From an uncultured Pelagibacteraceae bacterium (GTDB lineage Bacteria > Pseudomonadota > Alphaproteobacteria > Pelagibacterales > Pelagibacteraceae), in assembly GCA_902632515.1 (NCBI GenBank), contig CACPDA010000003.1, positions 1 to 62,147 of the forward strand: DNA of 62,147 bases. Direction: 5' to 3'. Made by a program: the position numbers and the translations under genes. Positions 44,416-53,817 of the stretch are shown here, piece by piece. Every line of letters begins with the position of its first letter. Positions within the stretch are counted from its first letter, which is position 1. The notes below the pieces were generated by a model, which saw nothing but the letters and a program-made list of their open reading frames with translations, did not search any database and had not been told where the DNA came from.

Positions 44416-45136
44416 AACCATTCTCCTTCAACCACTTGTTAGTTTCCTTCAAGCCGCCGAATGTATAAATGTGGAAGAAATCAGTATGCGATTTAACTTT
44501 CCCAATTAAATCATTAGGGTCTTTAGGTTTTAATAAATCTAACGCCTTACTAAAATTAGATTTAAGAAAATTTAAGGAATTTTTTGCTCCAACTATATTA
44601 GCGAACTTTATTAAGCTAGATATTTTTAGAGGCCCAGTAATTCCCACATGCACTGGTACGCTTTGTTTAGAAATGAAATCTATAATAGGCTGAGGATCTA
44701 ATAACCACTGAGTTACTATATAATCAGCATAAGGCTTTTTATCTATCATAGCTTTTTCTAAATTTGAATCGGATATATCAGGACTCCCCTCGGGGTGTCC
44801 AGCAATTCCTATTGTCATCTTCTCAAAATAACCAGTCTCTAGAAGTTGAAACGAGCTATCAAATTTGCCTAAAGGCTCTCGACCTCCGCCAATTATTAAA
44901 ACTTGACTTACCCCTCCATCTTTACATCTTGAAACATAATCTTTAAGCTGTTTTTCATCATGCATCGACCTCGCTGGAAAATGAGGTACTGGATTATGAC
45001 CTTTTTTTACAAGCTCAACTGCCTGTTGAGCTGTTTCTTTATAATCTCCACCAGGCAACATAGTTATATAAATGTCATTTACTGGTGGCACAGTATTAAG
45101 ATCTGTTGTCGGACTAATTTCTAAAGAAAAATTCAT
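44408..45136 (-). CDS. metF: Methylenetetrahydrofolate reductase family protein
   Basis: The 242-residue protein is a shortened MetF barrel: FSLEISPTT, DIYITMLPGGDYKETAQQAVELVKKGHNPVPHFPARSM, VLIIGGGREPLGKF, GIAGHPEGSPDI and ADYIVTQWLLD. It lacks the last part of the usual 290-residue enzyme. Members interconvert 5-methyl-THF and 5,10-methylene-THF. As first gene of the pair with the DmdA-like enzyme, it probably runs in the oxidative direction, supplying methylene-THF. It is divergent from the Rieske oxygenase gene across an 80-base gap. Confidence 0.85.
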   Translation of the reverse strand: MNFSLEISPTTDLNTVPPVNDIYITMLPGGDYKETAQQAVELVKKGHNPVPHFPARSMHDEKQLKDYVSRCKDGGVSQVLIIGGGREPLGKFDSSFQLLETGYFEKMTIGIAGHPEGSPDISDSNLEKAMIDKKPYADYIVTQWLLDPQPIIDFISKQSVPVHVGITGPLKISSLIKFANIVGAKNSLNFLKSNFSKALDLLKPKDPNDLIGKVKSHTDFFHIYTFGGLKETNKWLKENGYV

Positions 45137-45215
45137 CTTTCCAGATCATTATCTTTTTTGAAAATGCTGTCAAAGAAATTCAACAACTTGATCTAGTCGA
45201 AATTAGTTGCCAAAA

Positions 45216-46433
45216 ATGATGCTCATGATAATTTTTTTTGTGGACCAAAATTACAAAAATAAAGAACTTTCAAAAATATTGGATATCAAAAAAATTGAGG
45301 CCGTGAATAAGCCAATTGAGGCTGCAAATGGTCTTCCAAATGAGTGTTATGTTAGCGAGGATTATTTATCTTATGAGAAAGAGAGAATTTTTTGTGACAA
45401 ATGGTCAGTAGTTGGGGTGGGCAGCTCAATACCAAATGTAGGAGATGCTAACCCATACAATCTACTGGGGATTCCTCTGATATTAGTAAGAGGTAAAGAT
45501 AAGAGAATTAGAGTTTTTCATAATGTATGTAGTCATAGAGGTTTTAAACTTATTGAAAAAAAGTGTAATTTAAAAAATATTATAAGATGTCCCTATCATT
45601 CATGGTCTTATGATTTTGAGGGCAATTTAGTGGCAACCCCTCATATTGGAGGTCTTAATAAACATCAATCAGAAAAATTTAATAAAAGCAAAAGCCATCT
45701 TAAAGAGGTAAAAACTAAGATTTGGATGGATATTATTTTTGTAAATATTAATTCTAATGAAATTGATTTTGATGACTATATAAAACCACTAGAGGAAAGA
45801 TGGTCTCAATTTATTAATAAAGCAGACCAAGATTTGATAGTTCACTCAAATGATTATGGCTACTTTAATTTAGATGTGAATTGTAATTGGAAATTCGCTA
45901 TTGAAAATTATTGTGAAAGTTATCATCTTCCAACTATCCATCCTGAATTAAATAAAGTTTCTAATATAAACGACCATTACCATATTCAAGGTTTACCCAA
46001 TAGATTTGCTGGACAAGGAAGTAAAAAATATGAACAACCAGTTAAAGGTAATAAAAAATTTAATGTTTTTCCAAACTGGGATAAAAATATGTTAAAAAAT
46101 TCAGAATATATAGCTTTATTTCCAAATGTTATGATTGGTTTACATGTTGATCACTTTTATGTTTTCTGGTTAGAGCCACTTTCAATATGTAAAACCAAAG
46201 AACATATGCAAATGTACTATATCGGAAATGATAGTGCGAATGGTGAAGAATTAAAAGACTTAAGAAAAGAAAATGCAAGGTTTTGGAAAGATGTTATGAT
46301 AGAAGATATTAATGCAATTGAAGGAATGCAAGACGGAAGACATTCCCCAGTTTATAATGGAGGAAACTTTTCTCCTGTAATGGATCAGCCAACTCATCAG
46401 TTTCATAAATGGGTTGCTAACAGTTTGATATAA
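45216..46433 (+). CDS. Rieske non-heme iron oxygenase, alpha subunit (quaternary-amine type)
   Basis: I chose the ATG at 45216; TTG 45207 and ATGs at 45219 or 45225 are alternatives, and the first 15 residues are atypical. The 405-residue product has the Rieske cluster motif CSHRG with CPYHSW and the catalytic iron site NWKFAIENYCESYHLPTIHPEL. The residue bridging the two iron sites is Glu (ESYH) instead of Asp (usually DxYH), as in carnitine oxygenase CntA and related betaine demethylases. The N-demethylation or cleavage of betaine, carnitine or a similar compound is likely. No reductase gene is adjacent. Confidence 0.85.
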   Translation: MMLMIIFFVDQNYKNKELSKILDIKKIEAVNKPIEAANGLPNECYVSEDYLSYEKERIFCDKWSVVGVGSSIPNVGDANPYNLLGIPLILVRGKDKRIRVFHNVCSHRGFKLIEKKCNLKNIIRCPYHSWSYDFEGNLVATPHIGGLNKHQSEKFNKSKSHLKEVKTKIWMDIIFVNINSNEIDFDDYIKPLEERWSQFINKADQDLIVHSNDYGYFNLDVNCNWKFAIENYCESYHLPTIHPELNKVSNINDHYHIQGLPNRFAGQGSKKYEQPVKGNKKFNVFPNWDKNMLKNSEYIALFPNVMIGLHVDHFYVFWLEPLSICKTKEHMQMYYIGNDSANGEELKDLRKENARFWKDVMIEDINAIEGMQDGRHSPVYNGGNFSPVMDQPTHQFHKWVANSLI

Positions 46434-46434
46434 T

Positions 46435-46842
46435 ATGAAAATAATTCTTATAATGGGTCTACCTGGTTCAGGTAAAACAACTTTAGCTAATGAGTTAGGG
46501 CCAATGTTAAATGCAAAAAGATTAAATGCCGACGAAGTAAGAAAAGAAGCTAATGATTGGGATTTTTCTGAAGAAGGAAGAAAAAGACAAGCAAAAAGAA
46601 TGGCAGACTTTGCAATAAAACTTAAAAATGAAGGAAATTATGTTGTTGCAGATTTTATATGTCCAACACCTGAGGCAAGAGCTTTATTTCCAGCTGATTA
46701 TATAGTTTGGGTAGACACTATAAAAGAAGGAAGATTTGATGATACTAATAAGATGTTTGTTAAACCTGATAAGTATGACTTTCATGTTACAACTCAAGAT
46801 GCTAAAAATTGGGCACCAAAAATATATAAGGAGATTAAATAA
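46435..46842 (+). CDS. Small P-loop kinase, APS-kinase-like
   Basis: The 135-residue protein has Walker A MGLPGSGKTTLANELG (about residues 7-22), LNADEVRKEANDWDFSEEGRKRQAKRMADFA and GNYVVADFICPTPEARALF, a pattern of CysC/adenylylsulfate-kinase-like proteins, but shorter than CysC (about 200). The next gene, a 124-residue nucleotidyltransferase, overlaps its stop by one base. The pair follows the Rieske gene with a 1-base gap. SAR11 lacks assimilatory sulfate reduction, so the real substrate may be another small alcohol or acid. Confidence 0.82.
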   Translation: MKIILIMGLPGSGKTTLANELGPMLNAKRLNADEVRKEANDWDFSEEGRKRQAKRMADFAIKLKNEGNYVVADFICPTPEARALFPADYIVWVDTIKEGRFDDTNKMFVKPDKYDFHVTTQDAKNWAPKIYKEIK

Positions 46843-47216
46843 TGGCTTACGAGTGGGACAATAAAAAACCAACAGCACAAATGTTAGGAAGATGGCAACC
46901 ATTTCACGATGGTCATTACACTTTATTTAAAGAGATATTAAAAAAGACAGGTCAAGTTTGTATTCAAATAAGAGATGTTCAAGGAGTAGATGATAATCCT
47001 TTTGATTTTGAAACAGTAAAAAAAAATATAGAGGACAGACTAAATCCAGAATTTGAGGGAAGATTTAAAATCATGTTAGTACCCAATGTTACAAATATTT
47101 GCTACGGCAGAGGAGTGGGTTACAAAATAGAGGAGATTGTACTGCCTGAAGAAATTCAGAAAATTTCAGCTACTAAGATTAGAGCAAAAATGAGAGAAGA
47201 AGGTAAGCTTAAATAG
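46842..47216 (+). CDS. Small nucleotidyltransferase (cytidylyltransferase-like)
   Basis: The 124-residue protein has the nucleotidyltransferase motif GRWQPFHDGHYTLF (HxGH type, here HDGH) and the ISATKIRAKMREEGK ending, the ISxTxIR motif of the same fold. This is the family of NMN/pantetheine-phosphate adenylyltransferases and CTP:phospho-alcohol cytidylyltransferases. With the kinase gene overlapping it, a two-step activation (phosphorylate, then nucleotidylate) of a small molecule is suggested. The substrate is unknown; the protein is unusually short, below most members (about 150-170). Confidence 0.82.
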   Translation: MAYEWDNKKPTAQMLGRWQPFHDGHYTLFKEILKKTGQVCIQIRDVQGVDDNPFDFETVKKNIEDRLNPEFEGRFKIMLVPNVTNICYGRGVGYKIEEIVLPEEIQKISATKIRAKMREEGKLK

Positions 47217-47223
47217 AAACCTG

Positions 47224-47997
47224 ATGAATATAAAGGTTAAAAATTTTTCTGGTGGTATATCTATTGTCACAATTGATGAGCCAGAAACATATAATTCATT
47301 ATCATTTAAAAATTTAAATGATTTAATAAAAGTTTTTAGAAAACTTGATAAAGATAACAAAATAAAAGTAATTATTCTTGAAGGATCTGGCAAAGGTTTC
47401 AGTGCTGGACATAATCTTAAAGAAGTAAAAAATTTGAAAGTAAGAAATAAATATCAAAAATTATTCAATCTTTGCTCAAAACTAATGCTACAAATAATTG
47501 AAGGAAGAAAGCCAGTAATTGCAAAAGTGCATGGCGCTGCATATGCTGCTGGATGTCAATTAGTTGCAAGTTGTGATTTAGCTTATAGTTCAAATGATGC
47601 ATTGTTTGCTACCCCAGGTGTAAATATAGGGTTATTTTGTAGTACCCCAATGGTTGCTGTGAGTAGAAAAATTCATAGAAAACCAATGATGAAAATGTTG
47701 CTAACCGGAGAACCAATTAAAGCGAAATACGCAAAAGAAATCGGACTGATAAATGATTGTTTTTTAAAATCAAAATTAAATATTGAAGTTCTTAAAGTAG
47801 CTAAAAAAATTGCTTCAAAATCTAATCTTACAATCAAAATTGGTAAGCAAGCTTTTTATAAGCAATTAGAAATGCCTTTAAGAAAAGCTTACGCTTATAC
47901 TAGTAAGATGATGACACTTAATATGATGGCAATAGATGCAAAAGAGGGAATTTCAGCTTTTCTTGAAAAAAGAAAACCAAAATGGAAAAATAAGTGA
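47224..47997 (+). CDS. Enoyl-CoA hydratase/isomerase family protein
   Basis: The 257-residue crotonase-fold protein has GKGFSAGHNLKEV (oxyanion loop 1), VHGAAYAAGCQLVASCDLAYSSNDALFATPGVNIGLF and HRKPMMKMLLTGEPIKAKYAKEIGLIND. Members hydrate, isomerise or hydrolyse acyl-CoA. A Glu expected for hydratase at the position after loop 2 is not clear (GLFCSTP instead of G-x-x-P/E), so hydrolase or isomerase is possible. It ends with a GTG start of a small gene overlapping its stop. Confidence 0.88.
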   Translation: MNIKVKNFSGGISIVTIDEPETYNSLSFKNLNDLIKVFRKLDKDNKIKVIILEGSGKGFSAGHNLKEVKNLKVRNKYQKLFNLCSKLMLQIIEGRKPVIAKVHGAAYAAGCQLVASCDLAYSSNDALFATPGVNIGLFCSTPMVAVSRKIHRKPMMKMLLTGEPIKAKYAKEIGLINDCFLKSKLNIEVLKVAKKIASKSNLTIKIGKQAFYKQLEMPLRKAYAYTSKMMTLNMMAIDAKEGISAFLEKRKPKWKNK

Positions 47998-48176
47998 AAA
48001 TTAAAAATATTATAACTATTATCCTTATAATTGTTGGTCTTTATTTTATTTTTACTTTCAGAGATCATAACTTTAAAAGAGCTATTGATGCATGTATCGC
48101 AGGCAGCCAAAAATTAGAAAAACCAATGACTGTTCAAGAGGCAAAGAAGTTTTGTGAAGATAAAATTATGAATTAG
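47994..48176 (+). CDS. Small membrane-anchored protein
   Basis: The 60-residue product starts at GTG 47994, overlapping the previous stop. One N-terminal helix (IITIILIIVGLYFIFTF) precedes a short domain with two cysteines (DACIAG, KFCED) and an EKPMTVQEAKKFCEDKI segment resembling small periplasmic helical domains. No family recognised. Possible envelope protein with a disulfide. Confidence 0.55.
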   Translation: MKIKNIITIILIIVGLYFIFTFRDHNFKRAIDACIAGSQKLEKPMTVQEAKKFCEDKIMN

Positions 48177-48187
48177 AATTTAGCTTA

Positions 48188-48589
48188 ATGAAAAACACAA
48201 AAAAAATTCTAGAAAAATATAAAAAAATTGCTTTGGTAGGTGCTAGCAAAGATTTAAATAAAACATCTACAATTGTCATGAAATATTTACAACAGTATGG
48301 ATTTAAAGTTTATCCAGTAAACCCATCAATTAAAGGAGAAGAAATATTAGGTGAAAAAGTTTTTGGAAGCATTTCAGAAATTGATAGTGCAGTTGAAATA
48401 ATTAATGTGTTCAGACCATCTAGTGAGGCTATTGAAATTGCTAAAGAAGCTGTCAAAATTAGCGCAAAAGTTTTATGGTTACAATTGGATATAAAAAATG
48501 AAGAGGCAAAAAAGATTGTTGAAGCAAATAATATTTTATATATTGAAAACAAATGTACAAAGATAGAATTTGAAAAAAATTTTAATTAA
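48188..48589 (+). CDS. CoA-binding domain protein (YccU-like)
   Basis: The 133-residue protein is a single CoA-binding Rossmann domain: KIALVGASKDLNKTSTIVMKYLQQYGFKVYPVNPSIKGEEILGEKVFGSISEI near the start and VFRPSSEAIEIAKEAVKISAKVLWLQLDIKNEEA later. YccU-like proteins are conserved but uncharacterised. It is followed by a flavodoxin-like gene with a 1-base overlap (TAATG), indicating translational coupling. Confidence 0.9.
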   Translation: MKNTKKILEKYKKIALVGASKDLNKTSTIVMKYLQQYGFKVYPVNPSIKGEEILGEKVFGSISEIDSAVEIINVFRPSSEAIEIAKEAVKISAKVLWLQLDIKNEEAKKIVEANNILYIENKCTKIEFEKNFN

Positions 48590-49158
48590 TGAAAAAAATA
48601 ATTCTTATTTATGGTCATTATGATGATAAATCATTCAATGCTGCGATCAGAGGAACTTTTATTCAAACTGCAGAAGACAAAGGTCATTCAGTTGATGTAA
48701 TTGATCTTTATAAAGAAAAGTTTGACCCAGTTTTCGCTGGTGAAGAACCAGATGATACAGTCTTAGATCATAGACAAAGAATAGAAAATTCTGATGCCAT
48801 TGTTCTGATAGCTCCCATATGGAATTTTAGGATGCCAGCAATAGTTGAGGGTTGGATAGATAAAGTTCTTGCTCCGCCATGGGCATTTAGATTTAAAAGA
48901 TTATTTGGAAATTATGGTTATCCCTTGGGTAACCTTAAAGGTAAAAAAGCAGTGGTATTTTGCACTTATGGTTCCCCTCAATTTGCAGTAAGAACTTTCT
49001 TTTTAAATATGCCAACTAAAAGATTAAGAAGGGGAGTATTTAATATATGTGGCATAACGGATGTTGTTTATAGAAGATATTTTGCTGTACCATTTGTTAG
49101 TGAGGAAAAACGAAAACAATTTCTTGAAGATGTCAAAAAAACTGCTCTTAACGTTTAA
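48589..49158 (+). CDS. NAD(P)H-quinone oxidoreductase-like flavoprotein
   Basis: The 189-residue flavodoxin-fold protein has IILIYGHYDDKSFNAAIRGTFIQTAEDKGHSVDVIDLYKEKFDP, SDAIVLIAPIWNFRMPAIVEGWIDKV (the NQO1/KefF/MdaB-type segment) and GKKAVVFCTYGSPQ. Members reduce quinones by two electrons with NAD(P)H and FMN or FAD. It starts one base before the end of the CoA-binding gene. Confidence 0.9.
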   Translation: MKKIILIYGHYDDKSFNAAIRGTFIQTAEDKGHSVDVIDLYKEKFDPVFAGEEPDDTVLDHRQRIENSDAIVLIAPIWNFRMPAIVEGWIDKVLAPPWAFRFKRLFGNYGYPLGNLKGKKAVVFCTYGSPQFAVRTFFLNMPTKRLRRGVFNICGITDVVYRRYFAVPFVSEEKRKQFLEDVKKTALNV

Positions 49159-49603
49159 TATTATTTTATTTTATTCTTTAACTACTGTTACCCTAAAGGC
49201 TGATTTAATTAATCCAAGTAGCTCAATTAAGCCAAAAGAAGTTATTCGAATTCAACTTCTTGGACTAATGAAAAATGATAATAATTTTAAGGATAGCGGA
49301 ATAGAACAAACTTGGAATTTTGCTCACCCCGAAAACAAAAAAAATACAGGACCTCTGCCTAATTTCAAAAAAATGATAAAAGGAAGATCATATCTGATGC
49401 TTATAAATCATATTAGTCATACAATTACTGAGGTTGGCAGTAGTGACAAATGGGCCCAATTTGAGGTTATAATTCTTGATAAGGAAAAGATTTATCATAA
49501 GTTCAATTGGCAAGTAGAAAAATACACTATGGATGGCCCCTTGAAAGACTGTTGGTTAACCACAATGGTTTCAAGTCCCATTCCATTAGGAAGTTCAATT
49601 TGA
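49130..49603 (+). CDS. Exported DUF4864-like protein
   Basis: The start ATG 49130 yields a signal peptide (MSKKLLLTFNIILFYSLTTV, cleavage near TLKA), so it is preferred to the ATG 69 bases upstream. The 157-residue product has VIRIQLLGLMKNDNNFKDSGIEQTWNFAHPENKKNTGPLPNFKKMIKG, matching the pattern of DUF4864 (an NTF2-like fold) as I recall it. The function is unknown. The start lies 29 nt inside the end of the flavoprotein gene. Confidence 0.65.
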   Translation: MSKKLLLTFNIILFYSLTTVTLKADLINPSSSIKPKEVIRIQLLGLMKNDNNFKDSGIEQTWNFAHPENKKNTGPLPNFKKMIKGRSYLMLINHISHTITEVGSSDKWAQFEVIILDKEKIYHKFNWQVEKYTMDGPLKDCWLTTMVSSPIPLGSSI

Positions 49604-49659
49604 TTATCTTCAATACAATTTTGTTTCGTAATGAATAAAAATTTAGTAGAAATCAATAA

Positions 49660-52092
49660 ATGAAAACTAAAACAAAAGTAGTTGTTGTTGGTGGTGGGGT
49701 AGTTGGTGTAAGTGCCCTTTATCACCTTGCAAAAAAAGGATGGTCAGATGTTGTTTTAGTTGAAAGAAAAGAATTAACTTCAGGTTCGACATGGCATGCT
49801 GCTGGATTATTACCTCTTTTTAATATGAGTTACTCTGTTGGTCAGCTTCATAAATATGCAGTTGATCTATATAAAAAATTAGAGGAAGAAACAGGAAAAA
49901 ATGTTGGTTTCAGCGTTGTATCAAATATTCGTTTAGCAAGCACAAAAGATAGAATGGATGAATACCATCAATATGCTGGAGTAGCTAAAACGATTGGAGT
50001 AGATGTAAGATTTTTAACTCCGCAACAAGTAAAAGAAATTTGGCCGTTATGTCATACAGATGATCTAGTTGGAGCAATCCAACATCCAGAAGATGGATAT
50101 ATTCAACCTGCAGACTTAACCCAGGCACTTGCAACAGGTGCAAGAAATAGAGGTGCAGAAATTTATAGAAACACAACTGTTTTAGCTATGAGGCAAACTA
50201 AAGATGGTTGGATAGTTGAAACAGACAAAGGTTCAATTGAGTGTGAACACGTAATTTCTTGTTCAGGAAATTTTGCAAGACAAACTGGAGAAATGGTTGG
50301 ATTAGATATTCCAGTAATACCAGTTGAGCATCAATATATTGTAACAGAACCTCATCCGGAAATTCAAAAAAGAAAGAAAGATGGCTTACCTGAAATGGGC
50401 GTATTAAGAGACAGTGATAGTAGATGGTATATGAGAGAGGAGGCTGGTGGATTAATTTTAGGTCCATATGAAGATGGAGCACCAGCATGTTATGTTGAAG
50501 GACCATCAAAAAATTCAGAATATGAATTATTTCAAGAGGATTTAGATCGACTAGCACCTCACATTGAAGGAGCAATACATCGTGTGCCCGCATTTGGCGA
50601 GGTGGGTGTTAAAAAAGTTTATAATGGAGCAATCTGTTATACACCAGATGGAAATCCTATAGTTGGTCCAGCTTGGGGATTAAAAAATTTTTGGATTAAT
50701 GAAGGTCATAGTTTTGGAATAACCGCAGCAGGTGGAGCGGGTTGGCAATTAGCAGAGTGGATAGTAGATGGTGAACCAACAATAGATATGCTTGGTGTAG
50801 AACCCAGACGTTATGGAAATTATGCAACTAAAACCTATTTAAAAGCAAAAAATGAGGAAGCATATAGCCATGTTTTTATAGTTCATTACCCAGATGAAGA
50901 AAGACCAGCTGCCAGACCTTTAAGAACATCACCTTGTTATGAGAGGATGAAAGATCTTGGGGCAGTGTTTGGTCAAAAATTTGGATGGGAACGACCTAAT
51001 TTTTTCGCAACTGATGGAATGGAGCAAAAAGATGATTGGTCTTTTAGAAGATCAAAATGGTTTGATGCGATTAAAAAAGAATGTGAAAATGTAAAAAAAA
51101 ATGTTGGCCTTCTAGATATGACAGCATTTGCCAAATGTAGAATTAAAGGCCCAAAAGCTGAAGAATTTTTAGATTATTTAGTTGCTAACAAACTTCCAAA
51201 AAAGATTGGTAGAATAAACTTATGCCATGCTCTTAATACTAAAGGTGGTGTTCATTCAGAATTTACAATTATGAAAGAAGCAGAAAATAGTTATTATCTT
51301 GTTTCTGCGGGTGCAAATTTAAGACTAGATCATGATTGGATTCAAAAGTGGATGCCCACAGATGGCTCCGTAATATTTGAAGACCTTACTAATAGTACAG
51401 GTGTACTTGTTGTTGCGGGTCCTAAAGCTAGAGAATTAATGCAAAAAGTTTCAACAGATGATTTTACTAATGAAAATTTTAAATGGTTAACAGCTAAAAA
51501 TATAAATGTAGGATATGCTCCAGTAAATGCAATGAGAGTAAATTTTGTAGGCGAATTAGGTTGGGAATTACACCACCCCATCGAGTATCAAAATCATATT
51601 TTTGATAAATTAATGGAAGCAGGCAAAGATTTAGGTATTAAACCATTTGGAATAAGAGCAATGAATAGTTTAAGAGTTGAAAAATCTTACAAACTTGTCG
51701 GAACTGAATTATCAATAGAATATTCACCATATGAGTCAGGTCTAGATCGATTTATTCATCCAAATAAAGGAAACTTTATAGGTCTCGAAGCTCTCAATAA
51801 ATGGAGAGAGAAAGGTTTTGATAATAAATTAGTAACTCTTGAAGTTCACAATACAACTGACTCAGATGTATTAGGTAATAACCCAATTTACAAAGATGAC
51901 AGAGTTGTTGGAAGGGCAACAGGTGGTGAATATGGATTTAGATTAGATAAATCGATTGCGTTAGCAATGGTAAAACCTGACTTAGCAAATGTTGGAGAAA
52001 AACTTAAAGTTGATATTCTTGGGAAAATGTATGAAGCTACAATTCTTGAAGAGAGCCCATACGATGCTGAAAATAAATTGTTGAGAGCTTAA
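49660..52092 (+). CDS. Dimethylglycine dehydrogenase-like (FAD oxidase + GcvT fusion)
   Basis: The 810-residue protein has an N-terminal FAD fold [18 protein letters not shown] (7-24), GSTWHAAGL with His46 as the likely covalent FAD attachment (as in DMGDH), and a C-terminal GcvT-type folate domain from about residue 430 ([40 protein letters not shown]). The enzyme oxidises N-methyl groups of dimethylglycine (or sarcosine), passes C1 to THF and electrons to ETF. ETF-beta, ETF-alpha and ETF-QO follow directly, forming one operon that delivers electrons to quinone. In the pathway it would use the product of betaine demethylation. Confidence 0.9.
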   Translation: MKTKTKVVVVGGGVVGVSALYHLAKKGWSDVVLVERKELTSGSTWHAAGLLPLFNMSYSVGQLHKYAVDLYKKLEEETGKNVGFSVVSNIRLASTKDRMDEYHQYAGVAKTIGVDVRFLTPQQVKEIWPLCHTDDLVGAIQHPEDGYIQPADLTQALATGARNRGAEIYRNTTVLAMRQTKDGWIVETDKGSIECEHVISCSGNFARQTGEMVGLDIPVIPVEHQYIVTEPHPEIQKRKKDGLPEMGVLRDSDSRWYMREEAGGLILGPYEDGAPACYVEGPSKNSEYELFQEDLDRLAPHIEGAIHRVPAFGEVGVKKVYNGAICYTPDGNPIVGPAWGLKNFWINEGHSFGITAAGGAGWQLAEWIVDGEPTIDMLGVEPRRYGNYATKTYLKAKNEEAYSHVFIVHYPDEERPAARPLRTSPCYERMKDLGAVFGQKFGWERPNFFATDGMEQKDDWSFRRSKWFDAIKKECENVKKNVGLLDMTAFAKCRIKGPKAEEFLDYLVANKLPKKIGRINLCHALNTKGGVHSEFTIMKEAENSYYLVSAGANLRLDHDWIQKWMPTDGSVIFEDLTNSTGVLVVAGPKARELMQKVSTDDFTNENFKWLTAKNINVGYAPVNAMRVNFVGELGWELHHPIEYQNHIFDKLMEAGKDLGIKPFGIRAMNSLRVEKSYKLVGTELSIEYSPYESGLDRFIHPNKGNFIGLEALNKWREKGFDNKLVTLEVHNTTDSDVLGNNPIYKDDRVVGRATGGEYGFRLDKSIALAMVKPDLANVGEKLKVDILGKMYEATILEESPYDAENKLLRA

Positions 52093-52841
52093 TGAAAATT
52101 TTAGTCGCAGTTAAAAGAGTTATTGATTATAATGTTCAGATAAGAGTTAAAGAAGATGGCTCAGGCGTTGTTACTGATAATGTCAAGATGTCAACAAATC
52201 CTCCTGATGATAACGCAATAGAAGAAGCTGTAAAAATAAAAGAGGCCGGAAAAGCATCTGAGGTTGTGGCAATCTCTGTTGGAGAGGAAAAAGCTCAAGA
52301 GACTGTTCGAAAAGCTTTAGCTGTAGGTGCTGATAGAGGAATTCTTGTAAAAGCTGAAGGAGTCATTGAACCATTAGCAGTATCAAAAATTTTACAAAAA
52401 GTTGTAGAAAAAGAAAAACCTGACCTAGTTTTTATGGGCAAGCAAGCTATTGATGATGATTGCAATCAGACTGGGCAGATGTTGGCAGCACTGTTGAATT
52501 GGCCCCAAGCAACATTTGCCTCTAAAATTGAAGTGAAAGATAAGTCACTTGAAGTGACAAGAGAAATAGATGAAGGTTTAGAAACTATTGAAGTAAATGT
52601 TCCAGCAATTGTAACGTGCGATTTGCGATTAAATGAGCCTAGATATGCTTCTTTACCAAATATAATGAAAGCAAAAAAAAAGCCAATTGAGCAAATAACA
52701 GCATCAGATCTTGGTGTGGATACGAAGCCAAGAGTAGAGCAAATTAAAGTTGAAGAACCACCAAAAAGAAAAGCAGGGATTAAAGTCGCAAGTGTAGAAG
52801 AATTAGTACAAAAATTAAAAAATGAGGCTAAAGTAATATAA
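52092..52841 (+). CDS. etfB: Electron transfer flavoprotein beta subunit
   Basis: The 249-residue protein starts [20 protein letters not shown] and has [59 protein letters not shown] and the AMP-binding [26 protein letters not shown] loop. It forms a heterodimer with EtfA that takes electrons from the dehydrogenase. Its ATG overlaps the upstream stop by 1 base. Confidence 0.97.
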   Translation: MKILVAVKRVIDYNVQIRVKEDGSGVVTDNVKMSTNPPDDNAIEEAVKIKEAGKASEVVAISVGEEKAQETVRKALAVGADRGILVKAEGVIEPLAVSKILQKVVEKEKPDLVFMGKQAIDDDCNQTGQMLAALLNWPQATFASKIEVKDKSLEVTREIDEGLETIEVNVPAIVTCDLRLNEPRYASLPNIMKAKKKPIEQITASDLGVDTKPRVEQIKVEEPPKRKAGIKVASVEELVQKLKNEAKVI

Positions 52842-53794
52842 TGTCAGTTTTAATAATAACAGAACATAATAATAAAGAGTACAAACCTTTTACTTTGAAT
52901 GCAATTTCAGCTGCATCTCAAATAAACGAAGATGTGCACGCTTTAGTTTTAGGCTCAAATTCTGATACTGTAGCAAAATCAATTTCCGAAATTCCTAATG
53001 TAAAAAAAGTAATACATGTGAATAATTCTTTATATGAAAATTATTTGGCAGAAAATTATACTTCAGCAATAATTAAACTTGCAGATGGATATTCGCATAT
53101 AGTTTGCTCAGCTAACACATTTGGAAAAAATTTGATGCCTAGGATTGCAGCTTTACTAGATGTTTCTCAAGTAAGTGATATTACGAAAGTTGTGGAAGAA
53201 GATACTTATGTAAGACCAATTTATGCCGGAAACGCTTTTGCAACAGTCAAAAGTACAGATAAGATCAAATGTGTAACAATTAGACCAACATCATTTGACC
53301 CAGCTCCAACTTCAGGTGGTTCTGCAGAAATTCAAAATGGTAATCCTGGAGATTCTTCTGATTTATCAAAATTTATTAAAAAAGAGGAAATTAAATCAGA
53401 TAGACCTGAGCTTGGAACTGCAAGAGTTGTTGTTTCAGGTGGTAGAGGAATGCAAAGTGGGGAAAATTTTAAATTAATTACAGCAGTAGCTGATAAGCTT
53501 AATGCAGCAATAGGTGCCTCAAGAGCTGCAGTAGATGCTGGTTATATTACAAATGATCATCAAGTTGGACAAACTGGAAAAGTTGTTGTCCCAGATTTAT
53601 ATATTGCTGTTGGAATTTCTGGGGCTATTCAGCATTTAGCTGGAATGAAAGAAAGTAAAGTGATTGTTGCAATTAATAAAGATGGAGAAGCCCCAATATT
53701 TAGCATTGCCGATTATGGTCTTGAAGCTGATCTTTTTGATGCTCTTCCTAAATTTCTTGAGGAATTGAACAAATTAAACACTATACAAAAATAA
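52841..53794 (+). CDS. etfA: Electron transfer flavoprotein alpha subunit
   Basis: The 317-residue subunit has ARVVVSGGRGMQSGENFKLI, IGASRAAVDAGYITNDHQVGQTGKVV, the FAD-binding GISGAIQHLAGMKESKVIVAINKDGEAPIFSIADYGLEADLF and standard length. It accepts the FAD and shuttles electrons to ETF-quinone oxidoreductase. The start overlaps etfB by 1 base. Confidence 0.97.
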   Translation: MSVLIITEHNNKEYKPFTLNAISAASQINEDVHALVLGSNSDTVAKSISEIPNVKKVIHVNNSLYENYLAENYTSAIIKLADGYSHIVCSANTFGKNLMPRIAALLDVSQVSDITKVVEEDTYVRPIYAGNAFATVKSTDKIKCVTIRPTSFDPAPTSGGSAEIQNGNPGDSSDLSKFIKKEEIKSDRPELGTARVVVSGGRGMQSGENFKLITAVADKLNAAIGASRAAVDAGYITNDHQVGQTGKVVVPDLYIAVGISGAIQHLAGMKESKVIVAINKDGEAPIFSIADYGLEADLFDALPKFLEELNKLNTIQK

Positions 53795-53817
53795 TAGAAC
53801 CTGTAAATAAATAGATT

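Noticed and set aside
45137..45215. SAM-type or folate-type riboswitch upstream of metF or the Rieske gene
   Set aside because: The gap is too short and shows no conserved pseudoknot or stem pattern.
50198..50593. A 131-codon minus-strand frame inside the DMGDH-like gene
   Set aside because: Antisense shadow of a well-supported enzyme; Leu/His-rich without motifs.
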